Shown here piece after piece: positions 1 through 6,809 of a stretch of DNA of 38,629 nucleotides. The notes below the pieces were generated by a model, which ran no database searches, was not told the DNA's origin, and saw only the letters and a list, made by a program, of their open reading frames with translations. The position numbers and the translations under genes are program-made. The first letter of the stretch is position 1; every line of letters begins with the position of its first letter. The stretch is from a virus: positions 1 to 38,629 of the IMG/VR virus record IMGVR_UViG_3300048445_000038; one strand, written 5' to 3'.

Positions 1-136
1 TCTCCGCTTGTACCTGCTCACCGTTACCGTTGGCATATGAGCCTTCGATAAACAGGCGGAAGTATCTGCGAACTACTGAGTTGCTATCGTTTACATCAAG
101 ACCTGCTAGGTCACGTGTGATTTGCTCTTTGATTGT
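1..136. repeat. Terminal overlap, left copy
   Basis: Bases 1-136 match 38494-38629 at every position except one (C at 127, G at 38620). A gene is continuous across the join, so this is an assembly overlap of a circular or terminally redundant phage genome, not a gene duplication. The mismatch changes codon 7 of the joined gene from Glu to Gln. Confidence 0.95.
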
Positions 137-145
137 GTAAGTCAT
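1..145 (-). CDS. Hypothetical early protein, N-terminal part (gene crosses the genome join)
   Basis: ATG at 145-143 begins MTYTIKEQITRDLAGLDV and stays open to base 1. It continues in frame from 38493 down to the stop at 38260-38258, giving about 126 aa. A GGAG Shine-Dalgarno lies 9 nt upstream, inside a hairpin (147-183). I do not recognise the family. The sequence looks soluble, with two cysteines and a Trp-containing middle section, and shows no membrane segment. It is the first protein gene of the leftward early unit, directly after the tRNA-like element, a position usually held by early host-interaction proteins. That role is inference only. Confidence 0.8.
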   Translation of the reverse strand, partial: MTYTIKEQITRDLAGLDVNDSNSVVRRYFRLFIEGSYANGNGEQVQAE

Positions 146-146
146 T

Positions 147-183
147 CTGACTGTCTCCGTTTGTTGCGGAGGTATTCAGTCAG
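147..183 (-). promoter_or_regulatory. Hairpin over the ribosome binding site of the first early gene
   Basis: CTGACTG (147-153) pairs with CAGTCAG (177-183), and CTCCG (155-159) pairs with CGGAG (167-171), leaving a 7-nt loop and a small internal loop. On the minus strand the GGAG that serves as Shine-Dalgarno for the gene starting at 145 is inside this stem. Folding would hide the site from ribosomes. Regulation is inferred; the pairing is read directly. Confidence 0.5.
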
Positions 184-199
184 GAAGTCTCTTGCTAAG

Positions 200-274
200 T
201 GGTGGGCGACCTAGGAATCGAACCTAGCGTGCGTCTCCGCGAGGGAGTTACAGTCCCCTCGAACTAGAGCCACC
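200..274 (-). tRNA. tRNA-Tyr(GTA)-like element: 3' portion intact, 5' quarter degenerate; candidate attP
   Basis: On the minus strand an anticodon arm (stem GGGGA/TCCCT, loop CTGTAAC, anticodon GTA, 242-258) is followed by a 14-nt class II variable arm (228-241). A perfect T arm comes next (CTAGG, loop TTCGATT, CCTAG, 211-227), then acceptor strand GTCGCCC, discriminator A and encoded CCA (200-202). The 5' side does not match: only about 16 nt resemble a tRNA start, there is no proper D arm, and GGTGGCT cannot pair with GTCGCCC. Either it is a damaged or atypical tRNA-Tyr gene, or it is the 3' tRNA segment a phage carries as attP. The second reading fits the integrase at 35342-36169. Confidence 0.5.
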
Positions 275-305
275 ATGTAAACAACAGAAGCCCCGACAGC
301 CTCCG

Positions 306-342
306 TACCCACACTATGTTCATATCGGAAATCCCCTGTCAA
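306..342 (-). promoter_or_regulatory. Putative host sigma70 promoter for the leftward early unit
   Basis: On the minus strand a perfect -35 TTGACA (342-337) is followed after 18 nt by CATAGT (318-313), which matches TATAAT at four of six positions. The start would be near 306, about 30 nt before the tRNA-like element and 160 nt before the first early gene. A host-type promoter is expected here, because early genes must be transcribed before the phage polymerase is made. Confidence 0.5.
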
Positions 343-370
343 ACATTTTGTGTCCTTCAGATGCATTTTG

Positions 371-396
371 TTGACTTCTGCCCCCCTATAGAGAGG
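371..396 (+). promoter_or_regulatory. Putative phage RNA polymerase promoter of the late (structural) unit
   Basis: The plus strand reads ACTTCTGCCCCCCTAT (374-389) followed by AGAGAGGAAG. The 20 bases 370-389 recur as the inverse complement at 32610-32629 and, in part, at 35277-35291. The CTATAGAGAGG end resembles SP6 (CTATAGAAG) and T7 (CTATAGGGAGA) promoters, so the start is probably G391. In this orientation every copy points at the genes it would serve. The leader to the first recognised structural gene is long (about 880 nt) and contains two small genes. Confidence 0.65.
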
Positions 397-509
397 AAGC
401 GGACACCACCGCCGCCGAGGGACACTAGAGATACTAGAGTGACTGAAGCGACAAGAACTCCCACCTCCGCAATACACAATAGAAAAGATACTAAGGATGA
501 CCTGAGTAA

Positions 510-526
510 CTATAGTCTGACTATAG
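510..526. other. 17-bp palindrome, operator-like
   Basis: CTATAGTCTGACTATAG is a perfect 8-bp inverted repeat around one central base, in the non-coding part of the divergent control region. Close by, ACTAGAG is repeated at 424-430 and 433-439. The rest of 277-644 holds only the two promoters described here. A dimeric repressor site is possible, but no repressor gene is evident. Confidence 0.4.
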
Positions 527-644
527 CGGCTCGGTCTGGTGTGGTTGACCCCAGAGACCTCCCGACAAAACAAGGACGCTCACAGCGGCCTTTAGTCTCT
601 CAGGTGGTCCCACGCCTACTATAAGTAGTAAGGTAAGGTAGAGG

Positions 645-872
645 ATGCTGACGATACTTACACGAATGCGATGCATTCTTAAGAAGACCGTAAGAACACT
701 GGAACGCTTGGTGTTGCTTCTAGCGGCTTATGAATACCATTGCAGGGCTAACCGTGCCGTCGGTCAACTAAGGCTGCACAGTGATGACCAGTTGAAAGAC
801 ATGGGTATCAACAAGGGTACGATACATGAGGCGGCTCATCGTGACTGTGGATGGTGTCACCGTGGCGGCTGA
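645..872 (+). CDS. DUF1127-like small protein
   Basis: A 75-aa protein. Residues about 34-66 (RANRAVGQLRLHSDD, then QLKDMGINKGTIHEAAH) match the DUF1127 pattern: an R-x-L-x-x-L-(S/D)-D-x-x-L-x-D-(I/M)-G core followed by an (I/L)-x-x-A helix. DUF1127 proteins are small and Arg-rich, common in Alphaproteobacteria, where some act as post-transcriptional or metabolic regulators; their presence in phages is less usual. A hydrophobic stretch (LVLLLAA) precedes the domain. The start has AAGG 6 nt upstream. It is the first gene after the late promoter, so it would be made with the virion proteins. The C-terminal tail (RDCGWCHRGG) overlaps the next ORF. Confidence 0.6.
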   Translation: MLTILTRMRCILKKTVRTLERLVLLLAAYEYHCRANRAVGQLRLHSDDQLKDMGINKGTIHEAAHRDCGWCHRGG

Positions 873-1023
873 AGCGAGGGCTGCTGTGTTGCTGATGGGG
901 CTGATGGTCTCTTGTTTACTGGTGTATCTGGTGTTGACTGAAGTGTCCCTATCCGTGTCGAAAAGCCAAGGCTCTCAGCCAGATAAAAATCTCAAGGCTA
1001 ATGTCACCGAGGTAGACCACTGA
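826..1023 (+). CDS. Small single-span membrane protein
   Basis: A 65-aa ORF with one clear membrane segment at residues about 19-38 (AAVLLMGLMVSCLLVYLVL), a basic N-terminus and a polar C-terminal tail. AAGGG lies about 8 nt before the ATG. It overlaps the DUF1127 gene by 47 nt in another frame, which lowers confidence, but its second half is outside any other gene. Family unknown. It sits far from the lysis cassette, so a holin role is not supported. Confidence 0.45.
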   Translation: MRRLIVTVDGVTVAAEARAAVLLMGLMVSCLLVYLVLTEVSLSVSKSQGSQPDKNLKANVTEVDH

Positions 1024-1274
1024 TACCCCCGCCCCCTCGTGGGATACTATATCCCCTACCATAGAAACCTATAGAAAACAGTAGGTTAGCAAGCGGACTC
1101 CGTAGAAACTTAGGTTCCCTAGTCAGAATCGACCCCCCGCTACCCCAAGAAACAACTCAATTTCAAAAAGTAGGCTAAAGGTTTTTGTTGTTGTTGTTGT
1201 TGTCGGGCCTTTGCAAGCAGAGGTCCACCCCAGCAACTAAAGCCACTCCAGCCACCAAAAGAGGAACGTCCGAC
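1024..1274 (+). other. Non-coding leader before the first tail-fibre gene
   Basis: No convincing gene in this 251-nt stretch. It contains a perfect 6-bp hairpin (GGGATA, CTA, TATCCC; 1041-1055) and six tandem TTG triplets (1185-1202). The reading frame of the downstream fibre gene stays open back to 1185, but the only well-placed ribosome site (AGAGGAA, 1260-1266) serves the ATG at 1275. Confidence 0.5.
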
Positions 1275-1940
1275 ATGGGCTTAGAAACTTCGACATACGT
1301 TGACGGTTTGAACACATCGAACCCCGCAGCAACTGACGGTCTAGCGCAAGCGGACGACCACATCCGTCTCATAAAGACAGTCTTAAAGAACACCTTTCCC
1401 AACCTGACAGGTGCAGTGACTGCCACCCAAGCCAACCTGAATAACACCACAGCAATCCCTAGCACCCTAACAGACCTAGGCATTACAGACGGGTCAAATG
1501 GTCAGGTATTAAGAACAGACGGTAATGGCAATTATAGTTTCTTTACGCTACCCGCAGGGTCCACGGACACAAACTACTATGTAAGTGGTGGTAATTTTAG
1601 TGGCTCCACATTGACCTTGTACCGTAGTGGCTTAAGTAACATAAGCATCTCAGGATTCCCTACTGCTATCACGAACAACACTCAGATCGCCAATGGTCGT
1701 GGCTACATTACTGCGTCGGCTATACCAGCCGCACAGTCAACATCATTAGCCGCTGTGGGCACTTACACTTTTGCACTTGCTAGTGGCGTAAGTAGCCCAG
1801 GACAGACAACATCGGGTGGTAACCTGACGTATTCTGACGGTTCAGGGACTAACAATGTAGGCACCAGCCCGAATGTAGGCACATGGCGTCTAATGGCACA
1901 CTACATTAACCGCGCTTCGCTCTTTGTACGTGTGTCATAG
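1275..1940 (+). CDS. Tail fibre-like protein
   Basis: A 221-aa protein beginning MGLETSTYVDGLNTSNPA followed by TDGLAQADDHIRLIKTVLKN. This N-terminal pattern recurs in fibre and fibre-base proteins of podoviruses and of many prophages, where it anchors the fibre to the particle. The rest is rich in Gly, Ser, Thr and Asn, with short beta repeats such as ITDGSNGQVLRTDGNG and GGNFSGSTLTLY, as expected for a trimeric beta-structured shaft or tip. It is much shorter than a T7 fibre. The next gene encodes a fibre-assembly chaperone-like protein, supporting the call. ATG 1275 is chosen over 1185 because of its Shine-Dalgarno. Confidence 0.7.
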   Translation: MGLETSTYVDGLNTSNPAATDGLAQADDHIRLIKTVLKNTFPNLTGAVTATQANLNNTTAIPSTLTDLGITDGSNGQVLRTDGNGNYSFFTLPAGSTDTNYYVSGGNFSGSTLTLYRSGLSNISISGFPTAITNNTQIANGRGYITASAIPAAQSTSLAAVGTYTFALASGVSSPGQTTSGGNLTYSDGSGTNNVGTSPNVGTWRLMAHYINRASLFVRVS

Positions 1941-1950
1941 GAGACATTAG

Positions 1951-2364
1951 ATGAGTATAGAAATCACACAATACCGTAATGCTCAGTCGATGAACGCTGA
2001 GAACACACAGTTTGACGTAGAGATTAACCACCCAGACTACGGATGGATACCTTACTCTATACACCCTTCAGACACAGACATGACTATAGACAACTCAGAA
2101 CTTTTGGCTCTCATTGGTTCTGACTATGCGCCATTCTCTCAGGCTGAACATGATGCACGTGTTGCCACTATGGTCAGGGTCCAACGTGACTCTAAGTTAG
2201 CCAACGAGGTGGACCCTGTTGTGGGCAACCCACTGCGCTGGGGTGACCTAAGTTCACAAGAGCAAGCTGACGTCTCGGCGTATCGCTTGGCTCTACTTGA
2301 TGTACCCCAGCAGCAAGGGTTCCCTAACACAATCTCGTGGCCCACAAAGCCTACCTGTCTGTAA
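1951..2364 (+). CDS. Tail fibre assembly chaperone-like protein (Phage_tail_APC type)
   Basis: A 137-aa protein. The C-terminal half has the signature of the small tail-assembly chaperones found next to fibre genes: RDSKLA, then LRWGDLSSQEQADVSAYRL, then DVPQQQGFPNTISWPTKP. In that family this block (R-D-x-x-L, W, L-S-x-E-Q-x-x-x-x-x-Y-R, P-Q-Q-x-G-F-P) is the conserved core. It lies 10 nt after the fibre gene, with a GGAG site before ATG. Such proteins help fold or trimerise the neighbouring fibre and are not usually in the virion. Confidence 0.7.
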   Translation: MSIEITQYRNAQSMNAENTQFDVEINHPDYGWIPYSIHPSDTDMTIDNSELLALIGSDYAPFSQAEHDARVATMVRVQRDSKLANEVDPVVGNPLRWGDLSSQEQADVSAYRLALLDVPQQQGFPNTISWPTKPTCL

Positions 2365-2391
2365 CGTAAAGCACAGAAAGACACATAAGAC

Positions 2392-3993
2392 ATGACTAAC
2401 TTACCTATCCGAGGCTTAGGGGCTGTGGGTGTGGTGACAGATGTAGACCCCTACAACTTGCCGATAGGTGGTTTCACACGTGCTAAGAACGTAAGATTCA
2501 ACGAAGGCAAAGTGACTGCTGGTCCTGTGTACCGTAAGGTATCAGATGTATTCACTTGGAATCCTAAGTTTTCTTACGGACTCACCTCGACCTCTGGTTA
2601 TGATACTGTGTTGGTGGTGGATGATACACTTACGATACGTGAGTTCTCCAATGGCACTTTCACTACAGTCTACACAGGTTCATCCTCTTCGCCTTCTAAA
2701 GAAATCACAGTGACTACTTTAGCGGACGTAGAGTACGTCAACAGATCAGACACTGCGCCTCTCCACAGAACTAGCAGTGCCTCAAACTTCACCACACTCC
2801 CAAACTGGCCTAGTAACCACACAACAGGCGCACTCCGTTCTTACGGTGACTTCTTGTTGGCCCTAGGCACAGTAGAGAATGGTGTGACCTATCCTAACCG
2901 TGTGCGTTTCTCTGACCCTGCGTTGGCAAACTCTGTGCCTTCCACATGGGACGAAACGGACCTCACGGCATCTGCTGGTTTCAACGACATTGTGCAGATG
3001 AAAACCCCGATTATCGACGGTGCAACTTTAGGCTCTAACTTCATTGTGTACTCACAGGACCAAGTGTGGCTTGTAGAGTTCGTGGGTGGTACGTTTATCT
3101 TTAACTTCCGCAAACTTTTCGATGACGCTGGAGTAATCAACAAGAACTGCATCTCAGAGATTGAGGGCAAGCACTACGTCTTTGACCGTGATGACATCTA
3201 TGTGACTGACGGCAACACACGCCAATCTATCTGTGACGGACGTGTCCGAGACTACATCTTTAGGGGCATTGACATGTCCAAGTCTGACCAGTGTTTCGTT
3301 ATGCACAACAGTGACCTAGAAGAAGTGTACTTCTGCTACCACACTGGTGACGATATGTCTGTGTACCCAGATGGTGACTCCTGTAACCGTGCAGCAGTCT
3401 ACAACTACAAAGAAGACCTCTGGACATTCCAAGACCTTCCTAACGTAGTCGGCGGTGCCATTGCCAACGTAAACACAGTTAGTGACTATGCGTCAGCAAC
3501 AGAAACCTATGCCACTATTGGCGGCTCATACCATGACCAAGAGAGTCAGTTCGGCAGAGGAATCCTACTTGTATCTGATGCGGGTGGAGGTGTTGTTGAT
3601 AGGCGTATCTATGGCTTAGACCTAGTGGACCAAGGTTCTCTAGCAGCCGAGGTAGATACAACCGTTTCGCAGTTGCCATTCTTAGAACGCACAGGGATTG
3701 ACCTAGATGAACAAGGGATACCTCTGACAGGCTACAAAGTTATAACAAAGGTTACACCGCAGATTTCTACCCCGAACTCAGACGGTGACTTTAACTTTAC
3801 TTTTGGTGCCTCGACGTTGCCTACAGCCGACCCAAACTACGGCACCAGTCAGGTCTTTGATGCACTAAGCGACTACAAGGTAGATACACGTATCTCTGGT
3901 CGTTACCTTTCATACAAACTGACAAGTGATAATCTCAAGGACTTTGCCTTTTCAGGTATGGACGTGGAGGTAGCAGTCACTGGTCGCAGGTGA
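2392..3993 (+). CDS. Putative tail nozzle/stabilisation protein
   Basis: A 533-aa protein, beta-rich throughout, with no membrane segment and no enzyme motif. The N-terminus (PYNLPIGGFTRAKNVRFNEG) is of the kind found in large podovirus tail proteins with a beta-propeller fold that form the nozzle or plug below the adaptor ring (the role of T7 gp12 or P22 gp10). The middle contains repeated W/Y-rich propeller-like strands (for example AAVYNYKEDLWTFQDLP). It lies between the fibre module and the ejection proteins. Structural role is likely; the exact part is inference from order and size. Confidence 0.5.
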   Translation: MTNLPIRGLGAVGVVTDVDPYNLPIGGFTRAKNVRFNEGKVTAGPVYRKVSDVFTWNPKFSYGLTSTSGYDTVLVVDDTLTIREFSNGTFTTVYTGSSSSPSKEITVTTLADVEYVNRSDTAPLHRTSSASNFTTLPNWPSNHTTGALRSYGDFLLALGTVENGVTYPNRVRFSDPALANSVPSTWDETDLTASAGFNDIVQMKTPIIDGATLGSNFIVYSQDQVWLVEFVGGTFIFNFRKLFDDAGVINKNCISEIEGKHYVFDRDDIYVTDGNTRQSICDGRVRDYIFRGIDMSKSDQCFVMHNSDLEEVYFCYHTGDDMSVYPDGDSCNRAAVYNYKEDLWTFQDLPNVVGGAIANVNTVSDYASATETYATIGGSYHDQESQFGRGILLVSDAGGGVVDRRIYGLDLVDQGSLAAEVDTTVSQLPFLERTGIDLDEQGIPLTGYKVITKVTPQISTPNSDGDFNFTFGASTLPTADPNYGTSQVFDALSDYKVDTRISGRYLSYKLTSDNLKDFAFSGMDVEVAVTGRR

Positions 3994-3999
3994 TTCAGA

Positions 4000-4281
4000 A
4001 TGGCTCTATCAGACAAAATTAACTTACTGGTGTCGCGTTATGTTCGACGCCAGATACCACGACTATCAGTAGATAACTTGGGTCCGTACATCCAAGAGGA
4101 ACTACGCGAACTAGAGGCCGTTATACGGTCCCTATCTGAAGCTTCTGTACAAGTTGCAGAAAAAGAACCTGAGGGTGTCCGCAAGGGCATGATTAGGTAC
4201 GCGGTTTCTCCTTGGAACCCACTTGGCAACGGCTTCACTGGTCTTGTCGTGTACAACGGCACGTCTTGGGTAGCCGTGTAA
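4000..4281 (+). CDS. Small virion-associated hypothetical protein
   Basis: A 93-aa protein starting 6 nt after the previous stop. The N-terminal half is helical and charged; the C-terminal half ends in a short beta motif (GMIRYAVSP, then GLVVYNGTSWVAV) like those at the ends of phage fibre subunits. Family unrecognised. Its placement between the nozzle candidate and the ejection proteins suggests a minor tail or fibre-connector component. Confidence 0.6.
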   Translation: MALSDKINLLVSRYVRRQIPRLSVDNLGPYIQEELRELEAVIRSLSEASVQVAEKEPEGVRKGMIRYAVSPWNPLGNGFTGLVVYNGTSWVAV

Positions 4282-4305
4282 GCAAAAAATCAAAAGGAAT
4301 TTAAC

Positions 4306-5352
4306 ATGTGGGGCGCAATAATCGGCGGCGCAATGGGCCTAATGGGTGCCAACAAGCAAGCCAAAGCACAAGACCGTGCAAATGAGGCCAATATGGCTTC
4401 TTTCAACCAATACAAACCCTATGTAGACGCTAACCTAGCGGGTGCATCTGGCGCACTTGACGGTGTTTTAGCTACAGGTGCCTACGATGGTCAAACATAC
4501 GCAGGTCCAAACCAGTTCCAATTAGACACAGCAAACACAATGGGACAGTTCGGTGGCGCAATGATGAACGCTGGCAACAATATGATGGCAAATAGCAATC
4601 AATTTGGTGCCAATGCGAACTCTTTGTACAACCAGTTCCAAGGTTTGTCTGAAGAAGCCAAGCGTGACCGCCTATCGACAGCGATGGACTACGCAGCAAA
4701 CAACGGTTCTTCCCTTGTTGACGCTGCAATGCGTGATGACCGTCGTAACCTAGAGGAAAACACGCTCACAGGCATCAATATGAACGCCTCAGGCACTGGT
4801 AACATGAACTCAAGCCGTGCAGGTGTCGCAGAAGCAGTCGCAAACCGTGCTTATGATGACCGCCGCGCTGATGTCGCCGCAGGTATTCAGGACCGCCTGA
4901 TTGACCGCAGCCTTGCGCAGCAGTCTCAGCAGTTCATCGACCAAGGTTCAGCCCTAAACTCTGCGGGTAACGCCAACCAGCAGGTCATGAGTGCCTATAA
5001 CACTGGCCTAAATACGCTAGGTGAGGGTGCAAACTTCGGTATGAACGCAGGTAATGCACTGCAAGGCTACGATCAGGCACGTTTGAACGATGACCGTCAG
5101 CGTTTCGAGGACGCACGTGACTTTGAGATGCGCCAACGCATGAACTACCAGTCTGGTATCCTAGGACGTGCGCCTTCGACCAATAACACAGCCCAAGTAA
5201 ACCGTGTTGACCCAATGCAGGGTGCGCTGGGCGGTGCGATGCAGGGCTTTGGTTTCCAACAGAAGTATGGTGACCAGATTAGCAGTGCTATCGGCAACAG
5301 CAAAGTCTTTAACCCACTCTTCGGCGGCTCTGGTCTCGGAGGATTTAACTAA
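4306..5352 (+). CDS. Putative internal virion / DNA ejection protein
   Basis: A 348-aa protein with a Gly/Ala-rich amphipathic N-terminus (MWGAIIGGAMGLMGANKQ), followed by a long Ala-, Asn- and Gln-rich helical body and a Gly-rich tail. A small glycine-zipper-like N-terminal helix on an otherwise soluble, helical protein is typical of podovirus ejection proteins (T7 gp14 or P22 gp7 role), which leave the capsid with the DNA and line a channel across the envelope. It is the first of three consecutive genes in the usual ejection-protein order of increasing size. The AAGGA site is well placed. Confidence 0.55.
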   Translation: MWGAIIGGAMGLMGANKQAKAQDRANEANMASFNQYKPYVDANLAGASGALDGVLATGAYDGQTYAGPNQFQLDTANTMGQFGGAMMNAGNNMMANSNQFGANANSLYNQFQGLSEEAKRDRLSTAMDYAANNGSSLVDAAMRDDRRNLEENTLTGINMNASGTGNMNSSRAGVAEAVANRAYDDRRADVAAGIQDRLIDRSLAQQSQQFIDQGSALNSAGNANQQVMSAYNTGLNTLGEGANFGMNAGNALQGYDQARLNDDRQRFEDARDFEMRQRMNYQSGILGRAPSTNNTAQVNRVDPMQGALGGAMQGFGFQQKYGDQISSAIGNSKVFNPLFGGSGLGGFN

Positions 5353-6800
5353 TGTGGGAAGTAATTAGTCAAAACCCTAAGTTCCAAGAGGCGTTTGGCG
5401 GCTATATGACCGAAGAGTTGTATAACCAGATGCCTCAGGACGCAAAAGACAACATTGCGCGTGTATACGGATCAGTAGGCACACCTAGTCCTGTGTTGGA
5501 CATCAAGCCTATGGAGATTTCTCCAGCGACAAACCCAAGTAATCAAAATCCTGTCTTAAACACACAGCCTAATCCGTACTTCCCACCTAATCAGGAAGCA
5601 CCAGCGGCTGCACCAGTCCCGACAGGCTATGAAGACTACAGTGTCCAAGACTTTATTAACGCTGGTAACACCCTGAACACAAATCCTGTGCTATCTGGTG
5701 ACATGAACCGTGGCGTCGAGCCTGTCGCACCTATTATGCAAGACCCGCAGCGCAGCGATGCATACCTAGGTACACTATCTAAAGAGAAACTACGTGAACT
5801 TGCAGACGCAGGTAACGTACAGGCCGCAGCATTGCTTCAGGCAAACATTCCTGATCCAGTTGCACCGCCAGTCGTTGACCCAGCGCAACCAGCAGCACCT
5901 GTTTTGGCCCCGAATGTACCTGACGTTGACTACAGTGACCCGACTTTGGCACCTATGCCGCAGCCTGTCCTTGTAGATACAACTCAGCCCAAAACTGAGA
6001 CTACAACTACGGAATCCGATCCTGTGTTGAAGTCTGGTGGTCAAGGCCGTTCTACAGGCGCACTAAGTGCAGGTAGCATCACAAGTTCATCTGGTCCTAA
6101 GACAAGCAACGCGCGTGGCTCTCAGATGCCACAGATGCTGGTTGACCGTAACGAGGCATTGATCCGCATTGGTGGCGCAATGTACTCAGGTGCGCTGAAA
6201 GGCGATGGTATCGGCGCAGCCACAACAGAGTACGGACGTATCCAAGACGCAAACCGTGAGCAAGCACGTAAAATGGCTGAAGCGGAACAAAAGCGTCAGA
6301 TGGAAATGGCTAAACTACGTGCCAAAGGTGCGGGTGGCGGCAAAGGTAGTAAGAAAGACGGTGAGTTACTTACTGCTACAAACGCAGCGATGTCTAACTA
6401 CCAAGATGCACTTACAGCAATCCGTGACAGCCGTGCAGCAGGTGGTAACCTGACTGGTATCGGTGGTATCGCAAAGTCTCTAGTTGATAACTTCACTGGT
6501 GACGAAGACGCCGCAAGACGCCTCATTCTTAAACGAGTCAAAGTTGACGATGCTCTTTTACGTGTTGCTGAAACCAAGGGTGCTATCTCTAACGCAGAGA
6601 TGAAGTTGTTCTTGGACCCAGCACCTAAAGACTGGCAAGACGAGGCAATCTGGGAACAGTGGATTATCGACCGCATGGAAGCCTTACAGCGCGTTCAGCA
6701 GCGTTTGAGTCAAGGCGGAACAGTACCAGTGAATCAGCGACCTACAGGTTCTACAGCATCAGGACTGTCTGACGACGACTTGGCCTACATCAATAATTAG
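5352..6800 (+). CDS. Putative internal virion protein
   Basis: A 482-aa protein whose ATG overlaps the previous stop by one base (TAATG), implying translational coupling. The N-terminal 220 residues are Pro-, Asn- and Gln-rich and low in complexity. The C-terminal 200 contain a charged helical region (REQARKMAEAEQKRQMEM) and a predicted helical domain ending near DDDLAYINN. No enzyme motif seen. Position between two ejection-protein candidates suggests the middle component of the ejection set; family not recognised. Confidence 0.55.
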   Translation: MWEVISQNPKFQEAFGGYMTEELYNQMPQDAKDNIARVYGSVGTPSPVLDIKPMEISPATNPSNQNPVLNTQPNPYFPPNQEAPAAAPVPTGYEDYSVQDFINAGNTLNTNPVLSGDMNRGVEPVAPIMQDPQRSDAYLGTLSKEKLRELADAGNVQAAALLQANIPDPVAPPVVDPAQPAAPVLAPNVPDVDYSDPTLAPMPQPVLVDTTQPKTETTTTESDPVLKSGGQGRSTGALSAGSITSSSGPKTSNARGSQMPQMLVDRNEALIRIGGAMYSGALKGDGIGAATTEYGRIQDANREQARKMAEAEQKRQMEMAKLRAKGAGGGKGSKKDGELLTATNAAMSNYQDALTAIRDSRAAGGNLTGIGGIAKSLVDNFTGDEDAARRLILKRVKVDDALLRVAETKGAISNAEMKLFLDPAPKDWQDEAIWEQWIIDRMEALQRVQQRLSQGGTVPVNQRPTGSTASGLSDDDLAYINN

Positions 6801-6809
6801 AGGTAAGAG

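Noticed and set aside
211-573. 120-aa minus-strand open frame over the control region
   Set aside because: It overlaps the tRNA-like element, the sigma70-like promoter and the late promoter, and has no ribosome site.
316-624. 102-aa plus-strand open frame across the late promoter
   Set aside because: It contains the phage promoter and palindrome, has no ribosome site, and its translation is low-complexity without family features.
200-640. CRISPR array or other repeat-spacer structure
   Set aside because: Only isolated short repeats are present; no regular repeat-spacer spacing anywhere in the window.
1185-1202. (TTG)6 triplet tract as a phase-variable switch
   Set aside because: It lies upstream of the chosen fibre start, and whole-triplet changes would not shift frame; only a weak effect on the leader is conceivable.
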